Shown one piece after another: positions 18,520 through 29,312 of a DNA stretch of 64,000 bases (positions are counted from its first letter, which is position 1; each line of letters begins with the position of its first letter). The stretch comes from Glaesserella sp041814905 (GTDB taxonomy: Bacteria > Pseudomonadota > Gammaproteobacteria > Enterobacterales > Pasteurellaceae). The translations under genes were made by a program, and so were the position numbers. The stretch covers positions 6,948 through 70,947 of the forward strand of contig NZ_JBGXYA010000080.1 in the NCBI RefSeq assembly GCF_041814905.1, written 5' to 3'. The notes beneath the pieces were generated by a model. The model was not told the origin of the DNA and made no database searches. It was given only the letters and a program-made list of their open reading frames with translations.

Positions 18520-20061
18520 ATGACTAACGCTGATGCTTTTTTTAAGAATTTTTTAGGTAAAACGCCAGAATGGTACAAAATTTGTATTATCGGTTTTCTG
18601 ATCATTAATCCCCTACTTTATTTTTTTATCAGCCCTTTTGTCGCAGGGTGGGCATTAGTTGCCGAATTTATATTCACTCTTGCAATGGCATTAAAATGCT
18701 ATCCTTTGCAACCGGGCGGATTACTTGCCATTGAAGCCGTCATTATCGGCATGACAAGTGCGGAGCACATAAAAAAAGAAATTATGGCAAATTTTGAAGT
18801 CGTCTTACTTTTAATGTTTATGGTTGCCGGTATCTATTTCATGAAGCAACTTTTGCTTTATGTCTTCACAAAATTAATCATCTCCATCCATTCCAAAAAA
18901 GCCTTATCTTTAGCATTCTGTTTAAGCGCGGCTTTCCTTTCTGCTTTCTTAGACGCATTAACCGTTATTGCAGTAATAATCAGTGTGGGGATCGGCTTTT
19001 ACGGTGTGTATCATAAAGTGGCTTCCGGTAACAGTTTCGAAGATTCTACCGATATTACCAATGATGATAAAATCATCACTAATAAACAAATTTTGGAACA
19101 ATTCCGCGGTTTTCTACGCAGTTTGCTGATGCATGCAGGTGTCGGCAGTGCGCTAGGCGGCGTAATGACTATGGTCGGCGAACCACAAAATTTAATTATT
19201 GCCGCTCAAGCGGATTGGGGCTTCAAAGAATTCTTCTTAAGAGTTTCACCGGTCAGTTTTCTTGTGTTGATTTGCGGCGTGGCTACTTGCTATTTGGTTG
19301 AAAAATACAAATTATTCGGTTACGGCGACAGATTACCGCGTAAAGTGTGGATTGTTCTTGCTCAGTATAATATCCAAAAAGAACGTAAAATGACGAAACA
19401 AGATCGCTTAAAACTGGTCGTTCAAGCGGTTGCCGGCGTTTGGTTAATTATTGGTCTTGCTTTGCATTTGGCCGAAGTCGGCTTAATCGGTTTAACCATT
19501 ATTATTATTTGTACCGCATTCTGTGGTATCACAGACGAACATGCATTAGGCAAATCCTTTCAGGACTCATTACCGTTCACTGCATTATTAGTGGTATTCT
19601 TTTCCATAGTTGCGGTAATTGTAGATTTAAAATTATTCGATCCTATCATTCAGTTCGTGCTTTCCGCCGAGCAAGATTCACAATTAGCGCTGTTCTACGT
19701 TTTCAACGGATTACTCTCAACCATCTCCGATAATGTTTTTGTCGGAACCGTCTACATTAATGAAGCAAAAAATACGTTTGCTTCCGGAGCCATTAACCGT
19801 GAACAATTTGATTTAATTGCTGTCGCAATTAACACGGGAACAAATCTTCCTTCCGTTGCAACACCAAACGGACAAGCTGCATTTTTATTCCTTTTAACAT
19901 CATCGCTTGCTCCATTAGTAAAATTATCGTACGGTAGAATGGTCTATATGGCATTACCTTATACGATTGTACTCTCTGTGGTCGGCTTCTTATGCGTAGA
20001 ATTTGTACTGCCGCCATTAACTGCATTAATGAATAACTGGGGTTGGATATTGACCCGCTAG
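18520..20061 (+). CDS. nhaB: Na+/H+ antiporter NhaB
   Basis: Inner-membrane sodium/proton antiporter for pH and sodium balance. The 513 residues equal the E. coli length. About twelve hydrophobic segments are visible, with conserved stretches such as GGVMTMVGEPQNLIIA, FLDALTVIAVIISV and NTGTNLPSVATPNGQAAFLF. It is divergent from fadR and 15 bp upstream of dsbB, so nhaB-dsbB are probably co-transcribed. Confidence 0.97.
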   Translation: MTNADAFFKNFLGKTPEWYKICIIGFLIINPLLYFFISPFVAGWALVAEFIFTLAMALKCYPLQPGGLLAIEAVIIGMTSAEHIKKEIMANFEVVLLLMFMVAGIYFMKQLLLYVFTKLIISIHSKKALSLAFCLSAAFLSAFLDALTVIAVIISVGIGFYGVYHKVASGNSFEDSTDITNDDKIITNKQILEQFRGFLRSLLMHAGVGSALGGVMTMVGEPQNLIIAAQADWGFKEFFLRVSPVSFLVLICGVATCYLVEKYKLFGYGDRLPRKVWIVLAQYNIQKERKMTKQDRLKLVVQAVAGVWLIIGLALHLAEVGLIGLTIIIICTAFCGITDEHALGKSFQDSLPFTALLVVFFSIVAVIVDLKLFDPIIQFVLSAEQDSQLALFYVFNGLLSTISDNVFVGTVYINEAKNTFASGAINREQFDLIAVAINTGTNLPSVATPNGQAAFLFLLTSSLAPLVKLSYGRMVYMALPYTIVLSVVGFLCVEFVLPPLTALMNNWGWILTR

Positions 20062-20076
20062 TATTTAAGGATTCTT

Positions 20077-20613
20077 ATGTTTCAATATTTTAAAGAGCTT
20101 TCTCTGACTCGAGGCGCATGGTTACTCTTAGTCATCAGTTGCGCCGTTTTGGAAGGAATTGCGCTTTATTTTCAACACGGTATGGGATTAAATCCCTGTG
20201 TGATGTGTATTTATGAACGCATTGCATTATTAGCCATTTTAATTGCGGGTCTGATAGGTTTACTTGCTCCGCGCTTTGCGATTATTCGTTGGTTAGCATT
20301 ATTACTCGGCTTATACGGCGCAGGTAAAGGCTTAGCGTTGGCGGTTAAACATACGGACTATCAACTCAACCCCGCTCCGTGGAATCAATGTTCGCCTTTT
20401 GTAGAATTTCCGTCTACATTACCATTAAATAAATGGTTTCCGAACTTATTTGAAGCAACCGGAGATTGTAACCAAATTACTTGGCAGATGTGGGGGCTTT
20501 CCATGCCACAGTGGTTGATTGCCATTTTTGCGGTTTATTTAGGGATCCTCCTTTTAGTCACATTAAGCCAATTTAAACGTAGCCGACGCCGAGGACGCGA
20601 TCTGTTCCACTAG
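20077..20613 (+). CDS. dsbB: Disulfide bond formation protein DsbB
   Basis: Inner-membrane quinone reductase that reoxidises DsbA. The 178 residues form four membrane segments with the first periplasmic pair C41-V-M-C44 (NPCVMCIYER) and the second pair C105 and C131, the four essential cysteines. The gene follows nhaB directly, as in E. coli. AAGGATTC lies ahead of the ATG. Confidence 0.96.
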   Translation: MFQYFKELSLTRGAWLLLVISCAVLEGIALYFQHGMGLNPCVMCIYERIALLAILIAGLIGLLAPRFAIIRWLALLLGLYGAGKGLALAVKHTDYQLNPAPWNQCSPFVEFPSTLPLNKWFPNLFEATGDCNQITWQMWGLSMPQWLIAIFAVYLGILLLVTLSQFKRSRRRGRDLFH

Positions 20614-20623
20614 CATCAATATA

Positions 20624-20681
20624 ACAAGCGGTCTGTTTTCTTGATAATTTTGCAAAATATCCTTGAAATCCGACCGCTTGT
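20624..20681. repeat. Inverted pair of DNA uptake signals (58 bp) between dsbB and metG
   Basis: ACAAGCGGT at 20624-20632 and ACCGCTTGT at 20673-20681 around a central TTTGCAAA. It starts 11 bp after dsbB and could act as its terminator stem, though no strong U-run follows. Confidence 0.85.
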
Positions 20682-20757
20682 TATTGGCTTTCCCTACACA
20701 ATCTCACCTATTTCCGTTACAATCCTCACAATTTTGAATAAAAACGGTAAAAATAAA

Positions 20758-22815
<2,058 letters not shown>

Positions 22816-22819
22816 TTTT

Positions 22820-22852
22820 ACAAGCGGTCGTTTTTGCACAGAAATTTGCAAA
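22820..22852 (+). repeat. Single extended DNA uptake signal after metG
   Basis: ACAAGCGGT core followed after exactly 16 bases by TTTGCAAA, in the gap between metG and ndk. Confidence 0.85.
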
Positions 22853-22914
22853 TTCTGCCTTCATGGCCGATGCCAAATTCATTCTTTATTAGCGCTCTTT
22901 AGAAGGAGAGTAAA

Positions 22915-23334
22915 ATGATCCAACAAACGCTCGCAATCATCAAACCCGATGCAACAAGCCGCCATCTTATCGGTGAAATTCTCGCCCATATAGAAAAAAA
23001 TGGCTTGACGATTAAAGCGCTAAAAATGCTCCAACTTACTCCGGTACAAGCTGAAGGTTTTTATGCGGAGCATAAAGGTAAAGCATTTTTTGAACCGCTG
23101 ATTGAATTTATGCTTTCTGCACCGATTGTCGTTGTCGTACTTGAAGGAGAAAATGCCATTGCACATTATCGCGAACTAATGGGTGCAACAAATCCTGAAC
23201 AGCGTAAGCCCGGCACTATTCGCAAAATGTATGGCTTAGGAACAACACAAAATTCAGTGCACGGCTCGGATTCTGAGGAATCCGCAAAACGTGAAATTGC
23301 CTATTTTTTCACTCCAAATGAAATAATTCATTAA
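22915..23334 (+). CDS. ndk: Nucleoside diphosphate kinase
   Basis: Transfers the gamma phosphate of ATP to nucleoside diphosphates through a phosphohistidine. The 139 residues show TLAIIKPDATSRHLIG at the start and the active-site histidine in NSVHGSDSEESAKREI. A strong AGAAGGAGAG ribosome-binding site is present. It is followed by a terminator that doubles as a CRP-type site for fruB. Confidence 0.97.
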   Translation: MIQQTLAIIKPDATSRHLIGEILAHIEKNGLTIKALKMLQLTPVQAEGFYAEHKGKAFFEPLIEFMLSAPIVVVVLEGENAIAHYRELMGATNPEQRKPGTIRKMYGLGTTQNSVHGSDSEESAKREIAYFFTPNEIIH

Positions 23335-23360
23335 CCCTAAAATAAATCTTCCTCCATTAC

Positions 23361-23400
23361 AATCCTTTTTTGTGATCTATCTCACAAAAAAGGATTTTTT
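23361..23400 (+). promoter_or_regulatory. ndk terminator with an embedded perfect CRP site, upstream of fruB
   Basis: A perfect 15-bp inverted repeat (AATCCTTTTTTGTGA at 23361-23375, complement at 23382-23396) with a 6-base loop is followed by TTTTTT, a good Rho-independent terminator for ndk. Its inner part reads TGTGA-N6-TCACA (23371-23386), a perfect CRP consensus. A candidate fruB -10 (TACAAT, 23448-23453) puts the CRP centre about 82 bp before the start of transcription, compatible with class I activation. Sequence is direct; dual role is inferred. Confidence 0.75.
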
Positions 23401-23499
23401 ATTTAAGAAAAGATTGATTAGCTAGATCGATTTAGCAAAAAATAGAGTACAATCCGAGTAATTATTTTATTTTTTAAATTAAATCCATAAGGAGTTTCA

Positions 23500-25056
23500 A
23501 TGCTAAATTTATCTGCACAAAATATCCGTTTAAACGGCGTAGCCGGTAATAAAGATGAGGCTATTCGCCTTATTGCTGCCGGCTTAGTCGAAAATGGTAA
23601 TGTTGCCGAAGGTTACGAAACGGGAATGCTTACCCGTGAAACCCAAACCTCAACATTCTTAGGCAATGGTATTGCGATTCCGCACGGTACATTAGATACT
23701 CGTGATTTGGTAAAAAATACCGGCGTGCAAGTTTATCAGTTTCCACAAGGCGTTGAATGGGGAGAAGGTAACACCGCTTATGTCGCGATAGGCATTGCCG
23801 CTAAATCGGATGAACATTTAACATTGCTCCGCCAATTGACTAGTGTATTAAGTGATGAAGCCGCCGCAGAAACCTTAGCCAAAACAACAAATTTAGATGA
23901 ATTTATTGCAATATTAAGCGGTAAACGTAACGAACCACTCACTTCAACTGACCTCATTTCTTTAAACGTCGATACCACAAGCCTCATCACGCTCTCTGCA
24001 ATTAACGCTGCCAAACTCCAAGAAAAAGGTTATGTAAACCAAGCCTTTATTAGTGAAGTTGTCGCCAATGCACCGTTGGCTATCGGTAATAACGTTTTTA
24101 TTGCTGACAGCGCAAAAGGCAATCAAATTAATTGTGTTGCCGTTGCCCGAGCGAAAGACGGAAAAACATTGTTAACCGTTGCAGCAACCGATGATAGCCT
24201 CCAATCGCAACTCACGAAACTATTAAAAATCGCAACCCGCCAGCAACTCACCGTGGCACCGGCCGAACAAATTTTAGCGTTATTCGGCATAAATACACCG
24301 GTTAAAGAAAGCTCGGCACCGGTGGCTGCAGAGCCTGTAGCAGAAACTTCTGCCGCAGCGGGGCAGGTAATCGGTACATTTACCGTCCGTAACGAACACG
24401 GTTTACATGCTCGCCCTTGCGCAGTCTTAGTCCAAACGCTTAAACCATTTGCGGCAAAAGTCACGGTGGAAAATTTGGATCGCCCTACTGCACCGGCAAA
24501 TGCTAAAAGTACTATGCGCGTTGTAGCATTAGGCGCAACCAAAGGTCATCGTTTACGTTTTGTGGCTGAAGGTGAAGATGCGCAACAAGCTCTCGAAGCA
24601 TTAGGCAAAGCGTTTGCGGAAGGTTTGGGTGAGCCGCCTAGCGTTATTCCGACGGTAGAGGACACGATTGAAGTTAAAGGTTCCGCCGGTGTTGCAGCGA
24701 CCATTGCGACTGTTGCAACAACCGCGGCAACAGCAGTACAAGCGGTCGAATCGGTAGCAAAATTTGCAAATAGCGATGAAAACGAAGTGGAAGCCACATT
24801 TACCGTGAAAAACGAACACGGTTTACACGCCCGCCCTGCAGCCGTATTAGTTAACGAAGTTAAAAAATATAATGCTACCGTTCAAGTACAAAATTTAGAT
24901 CGTGAAGGTCAATTAGTGAGTGCGAAGAGCTTAATGAAAGTGGTCGCACTCGGTGTACAAAAAGGTCATCGTTTGCGTTTTGTCGCAACCGGTGAAGAAG
25001 CGCAAAAAGCATTGGACGGTATCGGAGCCGCAATCAATGCCGGTTTAGGTGAATAG
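23500..25056 (+). CDS. fruB: Fructose PTS multiphosphoryl protein FruB (EIIA with two HPr domains)
   Basis: Carries phosphate from enzyme I to the fructose permease FruA. The 518 residues contain an EIIA-Fru domain at about 1-145 with active H62 (GIAIPHG), a middle domain to about 270, then two HPr domains, each with NEHGLHARP: active histidines H303 and H443. E. coli FruB (376 residues) has one HPr. The two domains are about 50-60% alike by eye, pointing to internal duplication; a double-HPr FruB is, to my recollection, also found in Haemophilus. An uptake signal (24738-24746) is translated in the linker between them. First gene of fruBKA. Confidence 0.95.
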   Translation: MLNLSAQNIRLNGVAGNKDEAIRLIAAGLVENGNVAEGYETGMLTRETQTSTFLGNGIAIPHGTLDTRDLVKNTGVQVYQFPQGVEWGEGNTAYVAIGIAAKSDEHLTLLRQLTSVLSDEAAAETLAKTTNLDEFIAILSGKRNEPLTSTDLISLNVDTTSLITLSAINAAKLQEKGYVNQAFISEVVANAPLAIGNNVFIADSAKGNQINCVAVARAKDGKTLLTVAATDDSLQSQLTKLLKIATRQQLTVAPAEQILALFGINTPVKESSAPVAAEPVAETSAAAGQVIGTFTVRNEHGLHARPCAVLVQTLKPFAAKVTVENLDRPTAPANAKSTMRVVALGATKGHRLRFVAEGEDAQQALEALGKAFAEGLGEPPSVIPTVEDTIEVKGSAGVAATIATVATTAATAVQAVESVAKFANSDENEVEATFTVKNEHGLHARPAAVLVNEVKKYNATVQVQNLDREGQLVSAKSLMKVVALGVQKGHRLRFVATGEEAQKALDGIGAAINAGLGE

Positions 25057-25075
25057 CAGCGAATAGGTGGACAAC

Positions 25076-26020
25076 ATGGCTCAACAATTACGTATCGCAA
25101 CCGTCACGCTCAATCCCGCGTTTGATTTGGTCGGGCGTTTAAAACGTATCGAAATCGGTGAAGTAAATACCGTGGAAACACTGGGATTATATCCGGCAGG
25201 CAAAGGGATAAACGTGGCGAAGGTGCTTGCTGATTTAGGTGTAAAACTAAGCGTAACTGGTTTTTTAGGCAAAGATAATCAGGGAGATTTTATCCGAGCC
25301 TTTGAAGAAAACGGCATGAATGATCAGTTTTACCGCATTCAGGGCAAAACCCGTATTAACGTAAAAATTACCGAAACGGAAGCCGACGTTACTGATTTAA
25401 ACTTTTTAGGCTTTGAAATTCAACCAAACGATTGGGCGGAATTTACCAAACTCTCCCAAAATTGGCATACTCAATTTGATCTGATTGCCGTTTGCGGCTC
25501 CTTACCACGCGGCATAACACCTTCACAATTCGCCGATTGGTTGAAATCATTGCATAACCAAGGTTTAAAGGTCGTCCTTGACAGTAGTAATGAAGCACTT
25601 ACATTCGGTTTAAAAGCAAATCCATGGTTGGTCAAACCGAATCGCCGTGAATTGGAAGTATGGTCAAACCGTTCATTAAATACGTTAGAAGAGATTATTG
25701 ATGCCGCACAACAACTACGTGCCGAAGGTATTGAAAACGTCATCATTTCTATGGGTGAAAAAGGTTCCGTTTGGCTAAACCGTGAAGGGGTTATTCAAGC
25801 GCAGCCTCCGCGTTGTGAAAATGTAGTGAGCACAGTCGGTGCCGGAGATTCTATGGTTGCGGGCTTAATTTACGGCTTTGCTCAAGGTTGGAGTAAAGCA
25901 GAAATTTTAGCTTTTGCCAGTGCTACGTCTGCGTTAGCCGTTTCCCAAAGCAATGTCGGCGTAAGTGATAAAGCCGCATTAGACGCAATCTTGACTCAGG
26001 TAAAATTAACAACCGTGTAA
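25076..26020 (+). CDS. fruK: 1-phosphofructokinase
   Basis: PfkB-family kinase converting fructose 1-phosphate to fructose 1,6-bisphosphate. The ATG at 25076 with AGGTGG upstream is preferred over an in-frame GTG at 25067, giving 314 residues. Motifs: TVTLNPAFDLVGRL at the start, YPAGKGINVAKVL, and the PfkB signature VSTVGAGDSMVAGLIYG with the catalytic aspartate. It lies 19 bp after fruB and 72 bp before fruA. Confidence 0.96.
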   Translation: MAQQLRIATVTLNPAFDLVGRLKRIEIGEVNTVETLGLYPAGKGINVAKVLADLGVKLSVTGFLGKDNQGDFIRAFEENGMNDQFYRIQGKTRINVKITETEADVTDLNFLGFEIQPNDWAEFTKLSQNWHTQFDLIAVCGSLPRGITPSQFADWLKSLHNQGLKVVLDSSNEALTFGLKANPWLVKPNRRELEVWSNRSLNTLEEIIDAAQQLRAEGIENVIISMGEKGSVWLNREGVIQAQPPRCENVVSTVGAGDSMVAGLIYGFAQGWSKAEILAFASATSALAVSQSNVGVSDKAALDAILTQVKLTTV

Positions 26021-26092
26021 TGATGATAAGGTGAGGATTCTCTCATCCTTAACGGATACAAAAATTTATCAACTATTAAAAGGTAATCGACA

Positions 26093-27757
26093 ATGAATAT
26101 TTCATTTGTATTTCCGGCACAAGTTGGCAAGGCTCGTTCATTCCTTGTTAATGAAGTGCTTTCTGCCGCCGCAAAGCAGCAAGGTCACAATGTAGTTGCG
26201 ATAGAGCAAGCGGATTTTGTGGTGTTATTTGACGAACACATTCCGGCTAATGTTGCAGGTAAAAAAGGTGCGGTCGTTAGTCTTGATCAAGCGTTTACCC
26301 AGCCTGAGACGGTGCTGCAACAAGCGGTCACTTCTGCTCGAAATTTTGCAAATGCCACTGTTCCAGCAGCAGACGCCAGCGCTTCAACCGTAAAAAATAT
26401 CGTGGCAATCACGGCTTGCCCAACCGGTGTAGCACATACCTTTATGTCAGCGGAAGCGATTGAAAACTATGCGAAAGCACAAGGCTGGAACGTAAAAGTC
26501 GAAACGCGCGGTCAAGTCGGTGCAGGCAATCCGATTTCCGCCGAAGAAGTCGCTGCGGCAGATTTAGTCTTTGTGGCGGCGGATATTGATGTCGATTTAA
26601 GTAAATTCCAAGGCAAACTGATGTATCGCACATCAACCGGTTTAGCGTTGAAAAAAACCGCTCAAGAATTTGAAAAAGCCTTCAAAGAAGCGAAAATCTA
26701 CACCGGTGGTTCTTCTGCGTCACAAGCTTCCGGTGAAGCCAATACCGGCGAGAAAAAAGGTGTCTATAAACACTTAATGACCGGTGTTTCACATATGCTA
26801 CCGTTTGTTGTTGCGGGTGGTTTGTTAATCGCAATCTCGTTTATGTTCGGTATCGAAGCATTCAAAGATCCTAGCATAGCTGGCGGCTTACCTAAAGCGT
26901 TGATGGATATCGGTGGCGGAGCAGCGTTCCACTTAATGATTGCGGTATTCGCAGGTTATGTTGCCTACTCCATCGCTGATCGTCCGGGTTTAACTGCCGG
27001 TTTTGTTGGCGGTATGCTGGCGACAACGGCGGGGGCTGGTATTTTAGGCGGTATCATCGCCGGTTTCCTTGCCGGTTATGTAGTGAAATTCCTCAATGAG
27101 AAAATTCAACTGCCACCAAGTTTAACCTCACTAAAACCGATCTTAATCCTACCGCTTTTAGGCACGACAATCGTAGGTCTTGCTATGGTTTACTTAATTA
27201 ACCCACCGGTTTCAAGCATTATGGAAGCGCTTTCTAACTGGTTGAAATCCATGGGTGAAATCAATGCCATCGTATTGGGAATCATCCTAGGAACTATGAT
27301 GTGTACCGATATGGGCGGTCCGGTAAACAAAGCGGCTTATACCTTCTCCGTCGGTATGTTAGCGTCTGATGTCAGTACACCAATGGCAGCAGCAATGGCG
27401 GCAGGTATGGTTCCACCTATCGGTATGGCGATTGCAACTTGGATTGCCCGTAACAAATTCACTGTAAACCAACGTGATGCGGGTAAAGCATCATTCGTAC
27501 TAGGTCTATGCTTTATCTCTGAAGGTGCGTTACCGTTCGTAGCGGCAGACCCTGTACGTGTAATTGTGACCTCAATTTTAGGTGGTGCGACAGCAGGAGC
27601 AATCTCGCTTGGTTTGGGTATTAGCTTACAAGCACCACACGGCGGTTTATTCGTCATTCCATTCGTTTCACAACCGTTGATGTATTTGGCTGCGATTGCA
27701 ATCGGTTCATTAGTTACCGGAGTGCTCTACGCAATGATTAAACCTAAAGCTGAATAA
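26093..27757 (+). CDS. fruA: Fructose-specific PTS permease FruA (EIIB'BC)
   Basis: Imports fructose and phosphorylates it to fructose 1-phosphate. The 554 residues are: a degenerate EIIB' domain (about 1-85), an EIIB domain with the phosphocysteine in ITACPTGVAHTFMSAEA, and a membrane EIIC domain from about 225 with around ten segments and the family stretch CTDMGGPVNKAAY. An uptake signal (26320-26328) is translated in the EIIB'-EIIB linker. Last gene of fruBKA; a strong terminator follows. Confidence 0.97.
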   Translation: MNISFVFPAQVGKARSFLVNEVLSAAAKQQGHNVVAIEQADFVVLFDEHIPANVAGKKGAVVSLDQAFTQPETVLQQAVTSARNFANATVPAADASASTVKNIVAITACPTGVAHTFMSAEAIENYAKAQGWNVKVETRGQVGAGNPISAEEVAAADLVFVAADIDVDLSKFQGKLMYRTSTGLALKKTAQEFEKAFKEAKIYTGGSSASQASGEANTGEKKGVYKHLMTGVSHMLPFVVAGGLLIAISFMFGIEAFKDPSIAGGLPKALMDIGGGAAFHLMIAVFAGYVAYSIADRPGLTAGFVGGMLATTAGAGILGGIIAGFLAGYVVKFLNEKIQLPPSLTSLKPILILPLLGTTIVGLAMVYLINPPVSSIMEALSNWLKSMGEINAIVLGIILGTMMCTDMGGPVNKAAYTFSVGMLASDVSTPMAAAMAAGMVPPIGMAIATWIARNKFTVNQRDAGKASFVLGLCFISEGALPFVAADPVRVIVTSILGGATAGAISLGLGISLQAPHGGLFVIPFVSQPLMYLAAIAIGSLVTGVLYAMIKPKAE

Positions 27758-27771
27758 TTTCAATATGTTAG

Positions 27772-27797
27772 CCCCCTTTAAATTTAAAGGGGGTTTT
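27772..27797 (+). terminator. Terminator after fruA
   Basis: CCCCCTTTAAATTTAAAGGGGG at 27772-27793 is a near-continuous palindrome followed by TTTTATT. It ends the fruBKA transcript 15 bp after the stop codon. Confidence 0.85.
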
Positions 27798-27869
27798 ATT
27801 TACGTCTTTTTTTCTTTCTATAAACTAGCGTATAATTGCCGGCAATTTTTGTTCATACAGGATCAGGTT

Positions 27870-28805
27870 ATGAATCATCTATTGAGTGCAAATGCGGCAT
27901 TGGATCTCTATGCACAAGCAATTACCCGTCTTAATCAAAATCTTTCAGATAATTTTAATCAAGTTGTTGAAATGATCTTACATTGCGAAGGTCGTGTTGT
28001 CGTTGCCGGCATCGGCAAATCCGGATTAGTCGGAAAAAAAATGGTGGCAACCTTCGCGTCAACCGGTACACCAAGCTTTTTCCTTCACCCAACGGAAGCC
28101 TTTCACGGTGATTTAGGCATGCTTAAACCGATCGATGTTGTGATTTTGATCTCTTATAGCGGCGAAACCGACGATGTCAATAAATTGATTCCAAGTCTGA
28201 AAAACTTCGGTAATAAAATTATTGCCATGACCGGTAATCCGAAATCGACACTTGGAAAACACGCCGATATTGTGTTGGATATCAGTATCGAACGCGAAGC
28301 CTGCCCGAATAACCTTGCTCCGACTACATCCAGCTTAGTGACAATGGCATTGGGCGATGTGCTGGCGATTGCATTGATTAAAGCCCGTGATTTCAAAGCG
28401 GAAGATTTTGCCCGCTTCCACCCGGGTGGCAGTTTAGGGCGTAAGCTGCTCTGCCGTGTACGTGATGTTATGCAGAGCCGCTTACCGTTGACCACACCAA
28501 GCAGCTTATTTACCGAAATTTTAAATGTGATTAACGAAGGCAGGATGGGGGTAGCGGTTGTGATGCAAGGCGATCAACTGCAAGGCATTATCACTGACGG
28601 AGATATCCGTCGCACATTAGCCAAATTCGGAGCCGAAAGCCTGAATAAAACCGCAGAACAAATCATGACACGTAATCCAAAAACAATTTTGGATTCAACG
28701 TTCCTCACTCATGCGGAGGAATTTATGAAAGCGCATCACATTCACTCATTAATTGCCGTTACAGAAGAAGGCAAAGTGTCCGGTATCGTGGAATTCTCAA
28801 GCTAA
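27870..28805 (+). CDS. kdsD: Arabinose-5-phosphate isomerase (KdsD/KpsF family)
   Basis: Converts ribulose 5-phosphate to arabinose 5-phosphate, the first step to Kdo for lipopolysaccharide. The frame is open from 27765 but this overlaps the fruA terminator; the ATG at 27870 gives 311 residues. An N-terminal SIS domain (VVVAGIGKSGLVGKKM, SYSGETDDV, FARFHPGGSLGRKLL with the catalytic-type histidine) is followed by two CBS domains (VMQSRLPL and IMTRNPKTIL). It overlaps greB by one base. Confidence 0.94.
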   Translation: MNHLLSANAALDLYAQAITRLNQNLSDNFNQVVEMILHCEGRVVVAGIGKSGLVGKKMVATFASTGTPSFFLHPTEAFHGDLGMLKPIDVVILISYSGETDDVNKLIPSLKNFGNKIIAMTGNPKSTLGKHADIVLDISIEREACPNNLAPTTSSLVTMALGDVLAIALIKARDFKAEDFARFHPGGSLGRKLLCRVRDVMQSRLPLTTPSSLFTEILNVINEGRMGVAVVMQGDQLQGIITDGDIRRTLAKFGAESLNKTAEQIMTRNPKTILDSTFLTHAEEFMKAHHIHSLIAVTEEGKVSGIVEFSS

Positions 28806-29281
28806 TGACAAAATCAAATCATATTACTCGCGCCGGCTGGCAAGCTCTTGACCAAGAACTAAAATATCTGTGGAAAGATGAACGCCCGAAAGTCACTCAA
28901 GCCGTTTCAGATGCCGCAGCGTTAGGCGATCGCAGCGAAAACGCCGAATATATTTACGGTAAACGCCGATTGCGTGAAATCGATCGACGAGTGCGTTTCC
29001 TCAGCAAACGTTTAGAGGTACTACAAATTGTGGATTATCATCCAAATCAAGAAGGTAAAGTATTTTTCGGCGCTTGGGTTGAACTTGAAAACGAAGAAGG
29101 TGAGGTCAAACAGTACCGTATTGTCGGAGGCGATGAATTCGATCCTGCCAAACAATGGATTTCTATTGATTCACCGGTTGCTCGGGCGCTCATCGGCAAA
29201 TCGGTTGATGATGAAATCCGTGTTGAAACGCCGTTGGGTAAGGTAACCTTTTACATCAACAAAATTTGGTATGAAAAATAA
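28805..29281 (+). CDS. greB: Transcription elongation factor GreB
   Basis: Stimulates RNA cleavage by stalled RNA polymerase. The 158 residues form an N-terminal coiled coil with the acidic tip (LGDRSENAEYIYGKRRLREIDRR) and a C-terminal FKBP-like domain. Similarity to GreB rather than GreA comes from the YGKRRLREID sequence. The ATG overlaps the kdsD stop (TAATGA). It converges on norM. Confidence 0.96.
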   Translation: MTKSNHITRAGWQALDQELKYLWKDERPKVTQAVSDAAALGDRSENAEYIYGKRRLREIDRRVRFLSKRLEVLQIVDYHPNQEGKVFFGAWVELENEEGEVKQYRIVGGDEFDPAKQWISIDSPVARALIGKSVDDEIRVETPLGKVTFYINKIWYEK

Positions 29282-29287
29282 AGCAAA

Positions 29288-29308
29288 ACGGCACATAACA
29301 TGTGCCGT
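29288..29308 (-). terminator. Terminator between convergent greB and norM
   Basis: ACGGCACAT and ATGTGCCGT pair over a 3-base loop. On the minus strand the stem is followed by a T-rich tract, so it mainly ends norM; on the plus strand there is no U-run. Confidence 0.75.
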
Positions 29309-29312
29309 TCGA

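Noticed and set aside
20641..20757. N-terminal extension of MetG by 39 residues
   Set aside because: Would translate the inverted uptake-signal pair and lacks similarity to MetG; the family start is at 20758.
23419..23436. Imperfect palindrome near CTAGATCGATTTAG upstream of fruB, as a possible Cra/FruR operator
   Set aside because: Does not match the Cra consensus, and I see no fruR-type regulator gene in the window.
24123..24542. 139-residue open frame antisense to fruB
   Set aside because: Shadow of an Ala-rich coding region; the plus-strand fruB domains are unambiguous.
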